Shown: positions 1 to 4,056 of the stretch, piece after piece
Layout of the letters: the number at the start of each line of letters is the position of its first letter
Numbering within the stretch: position 1 is the first letter of the stretch
From: UBA5972 sp964466385
Lineage (GTDB): Bacteria; Pseudomonadota; Alphaproteobacteria; Rhodobacterales; Rhodobacteraceae
NCBI GenBank assembly: GCA_964466385.1
Contig: CAYXNM010000171.1
Location: 1 to 5,346, forward strand
DNA length: 5,346 bases
Reading direction: 5' to 3'
The notes under the pieces: model-generated
What the model was told of the DNA's origin: nothing
The model's database searches: none
Seen by the model: the letters and a program-made list of their open reading frames with translations, nothing else
Translations under genes and position numbers: made by a program

Positions 1-82
1 GAAGGTTTCGCGTAAGGTGAGCCACCCCGCCCGCATCGCGGGCAGCGCCCGGACCATTCCGGCGCTCCGCGCGTTCGCGGCT

Positions 83-105
83 GAAACGATCCCCCGGATC
101 GTTTC
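83..105. repeat. Perfect 10-bp palindrome, REP-like
   Basis: The arms GAAACGATCC and GGATCGTTTC are perfectly complementary and separated by a three-base CCC loop. A 5-bp stem at 67-80 and a 6-bp stem at 29-43 sit beside it, so it is part of a cluster of palindromes. A perfect 23-base hairpin with a tiny loop, in a GC-rich extragenic position after an operon, resembles repetitive extragenic palindromes. It could instead help block transcription or protect message ends. The lack of a T tract on either side argues against a simple rho-independent terminator. Only one copy is visible in the window, so repeat status is inferred. Confidence 0.45.
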
Positions 106-126
106 CGAGACGCCGCTCACCCCCAT

Positions 127-152
127 GGGGAGGGCGCTTTCGCACTCTCCCC
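127..152 (-). terminator. GAAA-tetraloop hairpin after the operon, possible 3'-end structure
   Basis: Read on the minus strand, six pairs (GGGGAG with CTCCCC) are followed by one A-C mismatch, then four further pairs including one G-U. A GAAA tetraloop closed by C-G caps the stem. It lies about 60 bases past the nrfD-like stop codon, where the operon message should end. No T run follows, so rho-independent termination is doubtful. A message-stabilising 3' stem or a repeat element is equally possible. Confidence 0.3.
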
Positions 153-213
153 GAGGTCCGCTCGCTTTCTTTATGTCCTGCGCGCCATCTGCGCCCGGAC
201 CGACGCAGCCCGC

Positions 214-1392
214 CTAGGCCTGTTTCGCCGCGTCTGGATCCACAAGAATGGGCAGGAAACGGCTCAGGATGAAAAAGGCGATGAACGGGAAGGTGAACAC
301 GATGGACGAGGCCAGCACACCTTCGTGCCCCAGCAGTTCAAAGTGATAGTCGACAAAACCGCGCTCGGACTTGGAAATGAGCTGCCCTCCGATCACCACG
401 TTGAAGCGCATGAACAGAACCTGCCCCAACAGCATCAGCGCGCCAAGATTCGCAAGATAAAGCAGCGCTTTTCCCTGAATTTTGGACAACACCGTATAAC
501 CGATCAGGAAGATCGGGATCACCGACAGGATCAGAACCTGCCCGATCACCCACGAGCCCCACAGCGGGCCGGCCAGAAGCGGGCCGATCTGCGACCAGTG
601 CCAGCCATGTTCGTAGATCACCGAGGCAACCTCGAGCATTTCAAGGGTGAATGCCAGTACGAACACGCCCCACAGATAGGTCATGAACACCTTGATCATG
701 TTGTATTCATAAGCCTCGCCGCGCCTCCACTTGATGAACGTGTACATCACGATCAACATGGCCATGCCGCTGACGATCGCCGACAGGATGAAGATCACCG
801 GTTGCAACGGCGTTGCCCACCAGGCGATTGCCTTGACCGAGCCGAAGATGAAACCGACATAGCCGTGCAGCAGGATTGCCCAGGGGATGCCGATCCCGGC
901 GAGGATGACCGAAATCCGGTGGTCGATCCTGGCGGAGTCCGGGTGATAGGTTTTCACACCCAATGCCAGCGCATTCCAAATCGTCCCCATCAGGCCGCCG
1001 GTCGCGTGGGCCTGCCGAATGAAATGGGGCCGGTAGATCAGCCAGATCTCAAACAGCAGCACCACCATGTAACCGGCCCAGACATAACCAAAGATGCTCA
1101 TGGCCGAGGTGACATGCGGGGTGACGTAGATTTCATAGAAACGCTGTGGTTGGCCGAGGTGGACCAGCAGGGGCATCCCGGCAAAGGCGCCAAAGCAAAG
1201 CGCGGTCACCAGTGCGAAGTTGCCGATCGTCCGAAACGCCTCGACCTTGAACAGATGCGCCAGCGCCGAAACCACGAACGCGCCCGCCATCAGGCCGGTG
1301 ATATAAGGGTAAACGACGATGGTGATGCCCCAAAAGACATGCGCGTTGTTGGGAAATATGTAGTTTACAAGTGCGTCTGTTGGCAGTTCCAT
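214..1392 (-). CDS. NrfD/DsrP/HybB-type quinone-interacting integral membrane subunit
   Basis: This 392-residue, strongly hydrophobic protein has nine clear membrane spans, roughly residues 18-46, 56-79, 97-120, 161-184, 195-221, 233-258, 272-302, 307-330 and 358-384. A tenth, weaker one may lie near 132-148. Family marks are HLGQP (78-82) before the TP-x-x-TSAMS stretch, and RFNVVIGGQ (329-337), which recalls the longer DsrP/HybB-type branch. Members of this family exchange electrons with the quinone pool through a partner ferredoxin and carry no cofactor themselves. The start is ATG at 1392, preceded by AAGGGAGGT (1399-1407) at good spacing. The open frame runs further upstream, but that extension overlaps the ferredoxin gene and is a shadow. 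The TGATG junction with the ferredoxin stop indicates translational coupling. Family assignment is firm; the exact complex is not. The symbol is left blank because nrfD, dsrP and ttrC cannot be separated by eye. Confidence 0.93.
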   Translation of the reverse strand: MELPTDALVNYIFPNNAHVFWGITIVVYPYITGLMAGAFVVSALAHLFKVEAFRTIGNFALVTALCFGAFAGMPLLVHLGQPQRFYEIYVTPHVTSAMSIFGYVWAGYMVVLLFEIWLIYRPHFIRQAHATGGLMGTIWNALALGVKTYHPDSARIDHRISVILAGIGIPWAILLHGYVGFIFGSVKAIAWWATPLQPVIFILSAIVSGMAMLIVMYTFIKWRRGEAYEYNMIKVFMTYLWGVFVLAFTLEMLEVASVIYEHGWHWSQIGPLLAGPLWGSWVIGQVLILSVIPIFLIGYTVLSKIQGKALLYLANLGALMLLGQVLFMRFNVVIGGQLISKSERGFVDYHFELLGHEGVLASSIVFTFPFIAFFILSRFLPILVDPDAAKQA

Positions 1393-2186
1393 CACACAAC
1401 CTCCCTTGGCAGACCGACATAGAAACATGCCGGATCGGTGAACATTTCGGGTTTCAGAACCATCCATTTGTCTTTCGCAAAGACCTTGGAGACCTCGCTT
1501 GTTGGGTCTTTCAGGTCCCCAAACAGCCGCGTACGCGTTGGGCAGACGGTCACGCAGGCGGGCAGTTTGCCGCGCTTGACCCGGTGATAGCACCATGTGC
1601 ACTTGTCGGCCTTCTTCTTCACCGGATTGATGAAACGCGCGCCATAAGGGCAGGCCTGCACGCAATAAGCGCAGCCGATGCAGTGCTTTTCGTCGATCAG
1701 CACGAACCCTTCCGGCGTGCGAAAGGTCGCCCCGACCGGACACACCTGAATGCACGGCGCATCATGGCAGTGGTTGCACATCTTGGGCACGGTGAACGAG
1801 CGTTTCGCCTTGGCGCGGATTTCTTCGTTTACCTTTTCAAAACCTTCGATCGCGCCTTTTGGGGAATCGACGTAAACCCCGTCTGCCGTGGACACATAGC
1901 GTTCGACCCAGGTTCTGAAATACCCCGCCGGCACGCTGTTTTCGCGGCTGCAGGCGCGCACGCAGTTACCGCAGCCGATACACTTGTTGATGTCGATCAC
2001 ATAGGCGTATTCATGCTCGGGCCCTTCGCCGGCAGCGGATCCGGACCCTTCAGCACTGGCCGGCCGTGAACCGCCACCAAGGTTGTAGACCATCAGCACT
2101 GTCGCGCTCGCCGCCCCTGAAAGGACGTGTTTGAGAAATTCCCGGCGCGAGTCGGTGAAGGTCTCTTCTTGTGTTTCTATTTCCAT
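1392..2186 (-). CDS. Tat-exported ferredoxin-like subunit with four [4Fe-4S] clusters (NrfC/DsrO/TtrB type)
   Basis: This 264-residue protein should sit on the periplasmic face and relay electrons between the NrfD-like membrane subunit and a cytochrome or catalytic partner. A twin-arginine signal is visible: SRREFLK at 13-19, a hydrophobic stretch at 21-36, and a likely cleavage after ASA (43-45). Sixteen cysteines form four sets: 69/72/75/79, 137/140/145/149, 169/172/175/179 and 196/199/211/215. This is the usual arrangement of DMSO-reductase-type electron-transfer subunits. One extra cysteine lies at 254. The ATG at 2186 is chosen because GAGGAAA lies upstream at normal spacing and the twin arginines then fall at residues 14-15. 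An ATG at 2273 in the same frame would add 29 residues and overlap the previous stop as ATGA, but has no visible ribosome binding site. The gene overlaps the nrfD-like gene by one base. Confidence 0.93.
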   Translation of the reverse strand: MEIETQEETFTDSRREFLKHVLSGAASATVLMVYNLGGGSRPASAEGSGSAAGEGPEHEYAYVIDINKCIGCGNCVRACSRENSVPAGYFRTWVERYVSTADGVYVDSPKGAIEGFEKVNEEIRAKAKRSFTVPKMCNHCHDAPCIQVCPVGATFRTPEGFVLIDEKHCIGCAYCVQACPYGARFINPVKKKADKCTWCYHRVKRGKLPACVTVCPTRTRLFGDLKDPTSEVSKVFAKDKWMVLKPEMFTDPACFYVGLPREVV

Positions 2187-2192
2187 GGTCAG

Positions 2193-2199
2193 TTTCCTC
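2193..2199 (-). promoter_or_regulatory. Ribosome binding site deciding the ferredoxin start
   Basis: On the minus strand this reads GAGGAAA, with the GAGG core nine bases before the ATG at 2184-2186. The alternative in-frame ATG at 2271-2273 has no purine-rich sequence in the preceding 15 bases. The site therefore favours the shorter, 264-residue protein. Confidence 0.6.
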
Positions 2200-2269
2200 G
2201 TCTTCACGCGATTATCATTGGCACCGTCCGTTACGACCCCCGGGGGCGGTATCGGCGACTCTGGTTGTC

Positions 2270-2797
2270 TCATGGTGTCGGATCATGCGAATCGTGGCAT
2301 TTCAAACAGGTCGTGCCTTCGGGGAATTCCCCGTTCATCAGTTCGCGGTGCTTGATGTATTTCTCGGTTGTTTTGAAGGTCGGGAAACGTTTTGGTTTGT
2401 TCACGAGGCCCTCGTGACAGTTCAGACATTCCCACCGGGTGCGGTGAATCGGAGCGTCGGCTATTTTTTCTTTCTTGGTGGCGTGGTCTCCCAAGGCGCC
2501 GTGGCAATCTTCGCAAGACAGCTTCTTGTGCTTTGCCGCAGCAAATTTCACAACCGTTTCCTGGTGGCACGCCAAGCAACTTGCGTTGCGATCAGCCGTG
2601 GCCACGCTTTCGATACCGCCATAAACCATCGGTATCTGCTGCATTTCCTGCAGCGCGTCGGCCCGGTGCCAATACGCGATTTCATAGTGCCAGCTCTTGG
2701 GCGACATGATGTATGCGAGCGCCAGAAATCCAAGTATTGCCACAAATGCAACGAGTCCAAGTCGTTTCAAATGGGTTGTGGATGAAGGTTCCTTCAT
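2270..2797 (-). CDS. Membrane-anchored tetraheme c-type cytochrome
   Basis: This 175-residue protein has a short cytoplasmic N-terminus, one hydrophobic span (about 12-30) without an obvious cleavage site, and a periplasmic domain with four heme-binding motifs. These are CLACH (74-78), CEDCH (95-99), CLNCH (124-128) and CLKCH (164-168). Seven further histidines after the span (37, 44, 90, 105, 118, 150, 171) are enough to supply bis-histidine ligands for all four hemes. Size and topology recall NrfH/NapC-type quinol dehydrogenases, but the first heme lies over 40 residues past the span and lacks the CxxCHxM pattern of NrfH. I therefore call it only a tetraheme cytochrome c. Its position just before the ferredoxin and NrfD-like genes suggests it accepts or donates electrons at the ferredoxin. 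The start has AGAGGGGG upstream (2805-2812). Confidence 0.9.
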   Translation of the reverse strand: MKEPSSTTHLKRLGLVAFVAILGFLALAYIMSPKSWHYEIAYWHRADALQEMQQIPMVYGGIESVATADRNASCLACHQETVVKFAAAKHKKLSCEDCHGALGDHATKKEKIADAPIHRTRWECLNCHEGLVNKPKRFPTFKTTEKYIKHRELMNGEFPEGTTCLKCHDSHDPTP

Positions 2798-2843
2798 TGG
2801 GTGACCCCCTCTTGTGGGACAGTTCTTAGTAATCGAAAGGATG

Positions 2844-2875
2844 AAAACGGCTGGCCCCCGGACGGGGGGCCAGCC
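2844..2875 (-). terminator. Strong intercistronic stem-loop with short T run
   Basis: Bases 2849-2859 and 2865-2875 form a perfect 11-bp GC-rich stem with a five-base loop (2860-2864). On the minus strand the stem is followed by GTTTTC, so it looks like a rho-independent terminator with a short T run. It starts 13 bases after the stop codon of the diheme cytochrome gene and ends about 50 bases before the tetraheme gene. No clear new promoter is seen in that gap. It therefore probably acts as a partial terminator or as a 3' stabiliser for the first gene's message, lowering downstream expression. Confidence 0.75.
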
Positions 2876-2888
2876 TGAGGCCGCATTC

Positions 2889-3626
2889 TTATTCTGTCGG
2901 CAGTTCGGTCAAATAGGTCAGCACATCGGTGGCAACGTCGGCCCCGAATTCACGGAAGGCCGGCATATTCTGACCGGGATGACCGTTCAGAATCTTGTGG
3001 AGGACTTCCATCGGATTGCTGGCAACGGCGACGCCAAGCGGATGCTCCATGTCTTTCGGCCGCATGCCGTCCAGACGGTGGCACCGCGCACAAGTCGTGT
3101 TGAAGATACGCTTACCGCGCGCCGCGTCACCCTTGGGCGCTTTGGTCGCGTAATCGATATACTGGGTAAAGTCGATCTGACCTTTGCTGACGAAGTTTGC
3201 GAGATCAGCAAGATCTTCTTCCCCGATCAGGTCGCCATAACCGTGGTCGTCGCCCGTGAGAACGGCGATGATATCGGCCGGATCGGCACCGGCCATTCCG
3301 TCAACGCCCTTGATCCCGGTATAGTGCGAGCCGGAGGCGTAACCACCATCGACACCTTTTTGGTCCCAGCCGTGGCATTCTTTGCAACGCCACGTCGTGC
3401 CACCGGCTTTCTTGGCGTCAGACGGGTAAAGCGCATGGGTTTCGGAGGGCTCTTCGCCGCCGATCACTTTCCACCACTTATCGTACAGCAGACCACCACG
3501 CGCGACCGAATAGGCCATGTCTTGCGCGCTCGCTGCCGTGGGCAGCAAGGGCGCGACAAAAGCCGTTGCGCAGGCCAGTATGGCGATTGGCAAGGCCGCC
3601 TTAATCTTCCCTTTTAAGCCGGTCAT
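2889..3626 (-). CDS. Exported diheme cytochrome c
   Basis: This 245-residue protein begins with a Sec signal peptide: lysines in the first nine residues, a hydrophobic core at about 11-29, and likely cleavage after ASA at 32-34. The mature part has two cytochrome c domains. The first carries CKECH (81-85) in a tryptophan- and glycine-rich context (DKWWKV, TTWRCKECHGWD). The second carries CARCH (179-183) with a probable distal methionine at 221 in GQNMPAF, as in class I cytochromes c. Met111 could serve the first heme. No membrane anchor remains after cleavage, so it is probably a soluble periplasmic carrier. It is the first gene after the FNR box, so it leads the operon. The start is ATG at 3626, because GGAG lies seven bases before it. 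A GTG six bases upstream (3632) is too close to that site. Confidence 0.9.
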   Translation of the reverse strand: MTGLKGKIKAALPIAILACATAFVAPLLPTAASAQDMAYSVARGGLLYDKWWKVIGGEEPSETHALYPSDAKKAGGTTWRCKECHGWDQKGVDGGYASGSHYTGIKGVDGMAGADPADIIAVLTGDDHGYGDLIGEEDLADLANFVSKGQIDFTQYIDYATKAPKGDAARGKRIFNTTCARCHRLDGMRPKDMEHPLGVAVASNPMEVLHKILNGHPGQNMPAFREFGADVATDVLTYLTELPTE

Positions 3627-3632
3627 TTTCAC

Positions 3633-3640
3633 TCTCCTTT
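3633..3640 (-). promoter_or_regulatory. Ribosome binding site deciding the diheme cytochrome start
   Basis: On the minus strand this reads AAAGGAGA. The GGAG core (3634-3637) is seven bases from the ATG at 3624-3626 but only one base from the upstream in-frame GTG at 3630-3632. Initiation should be at the ATG, shortening the longest open frame by two residues. Confidence 0.75.
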
Positions 3641-3683
3641 TTGATCGTTTCGATTTCAGTGCGCGAAGGCGCCACTGATCTGA

Positions 3684-3690
3684 CGTTTAA
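3684..3690 (-). promoter_or_regulatory. Possible -10 element of the cytochrome operon promoter
   Basis: The minus strand reads TTAAACG here, a moderate match to a -10 hexamer. With TAAACG as the hexamer, transcription would begin near 3676-3677. That puts the centre of the FNR box about 41 bases upstream, the usual position for FNR activation at class II promoters, and leaves a leader of about 50 bases. The sequence match alone is weak; the spacing is the main support. Confidence 0.4.
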
Positions 3691-3710
3691 GTTGCAGCAC
3701 GGGATTGTCT

Positions 3711-3724
3711 TTGATCTGAGTCAA
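3711..3724. promoter_or_regulatory. FNR/FnrL-type binding site
   Basis: The plus strand reads TTGATCTGAGTCAA, matching the FNR-family consensus TTGAT-N4-ATCAA at nine of ten defined positions. It lies in the gap upstream of the diheme cytochrome gene, about 91 bases from its start codon, and about 41 bases from a transcription start inferred from the -10-like sequence. This predicts activation when oxygen is low by an FnrL-type [4Fe-4S] sensor. A nitric-oxide-responsive Dnr/Nnr regulator, which recognises nearly the same sequence, could act instead. Confidence 0.72.
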
Positions 3725-3835
3725 AGGTTTCTGGTTTGCGTGATGCAGAGTGGCTTTTCGCCCCGGCCCCGGGGATTCGGCGAATGAGGCTGCCCGGCAG
3801 CGAGGTTCGGGTCGGGGGTTTGCCGGTCACGGGCC

Positions 3836-3890
3836 AAAAAAACGCTCAATCACAGGCGGTTAGAAACATTCCCGCATAAAGGGCCCTGTG
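3836..3890 (-). terminator. Weak terminator candidate downstream of the hydantoinase-type gene
   Basis: On the minus strand the arms CACAGG (3885-3890) and CCTGTG (3851-3856) could pair across a 28-base loop, followed eight bases later by a run of seven T (3836-3842). The loop is long and the T run is not adjacent to the stem, so this is far from canonical. It is the only T run of this length in the gap between the two transcription units. Confidence 0.2.
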
Positions 3891-4056
3891 TCGAAACGAA
3901 GATTTCCCCGCAATCCCTCCCTTGCCCGCGCGGTGTGTCCGTGCCGTTGGGGCAAAGCCGGGCGTCTCGTCGCCGCGCCTGCGACGATTTGTCCGGTCGG
4001 CCGCGCTGAAACGCGGAGCGTGTTTGTCCATTTCGCCGATCTGACCGCGTTGAACG

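Larger units (their letters stand above)
1..213. other. Non-coding tail downstream of the nrfD-like gene, rich in stem-loops
   Basis: No convincing gene is seen here. A 66-codon plus-strand reading frame spans most of it, but it has no good ribosome binding site, no recognisable domain, and a composition typical of chance frames in GC-rich DNA. The stretch contains at least four inverted repeats: 29-43 (6-bp arms, ATC loop), 67-80 (5-bp arms), 83-105 (10-bp arms) and 127-152. There is also a long-range pair, 155-160 with 196-201, and the palindrome CCCCATGGGG at 121-130. It probably holds the 3' end of the minus-strand operon plus extragenic palindromic DNA. None of the stems has a clear T tract on the minus strand. 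Confidence 0.6.
3627..4056. other. Intergenic region between the hydantoinase-type gene and the cytochrome operon
   Basis: About 430 bases hold no gene I can support. The part nearest the cytochrome gene carries the ribosome binding site, a -10-like element and the FNR box. Further upstream are GC-rich palindromes: CCCC/GGGG arms at 3761-3774, ATTCGGCGAAT at 3775-3785 and CTGCCCGGCAG at 3790-3800. The part nearest the hydantoinase-type gene has small stems at 3968-3986 (6-bp arms) and 4001-4016 (5-bp arms), neither followed by a T run. A 118-codon minus-strand frame at 3846-4202 overlaps the hydantoinase gene in another frame and looks spurious. Confidence 0.6.

Noticed and set aside
17..217. 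A 66-codon plus-strand frame across the palindrome-rich tail
   Set aside because: The codons run through several hairpins, composition is non-protein-like, and no ribosome binding site is evident.
325..1422. A 365-codon plus-strand open frame opposite the nrfD-like gene
   Set aside because: It is rich in H, D, Q, R and P, has no recognisable domain, and mirrors a clear membrane protein with a good ribosome binding site on the other strand. Long antisense frames are common in GC-rich DNA.
1393..1755. 121-residue N-terminal extension of the nrfD-like frame
   Set aside because: It lies wholly within the ferredoxin gene in another frame. The ATG at 1392 has a strong ribosome binding site, and the family starts near the first membrane span.
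1371..2069. A 232-codon plus-strand open frame opposite the ferredoxin gene
   Set aside because: The minus strand encodes sixteen ordered cluster cysteines and a Tat signal; the plus-strand product shows no family features.
2270..2797. Assignment of the tetraheme protein as NrfH, with the operon as a nitrite reductase
   Set aside because: The first heme lacks the NrfH CxxCHxM pattern, the linker is too long, and no NrfA-like pentaheme subunit is present.
2814..3617. A 267-codon plus-strand open frame opposite the diheme cytochrome
   Set aside because: The minus strand has a signal peptide and two CxxCH motifs; the plus-strand product has no recognisable features.
3641..3654. TTGATCGTTTCGAT as a second FNR box
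   Set aside because: Only the left half matches; the right half does not fit ATCAA, and it would lie in the leader next to the ribosome binding site.
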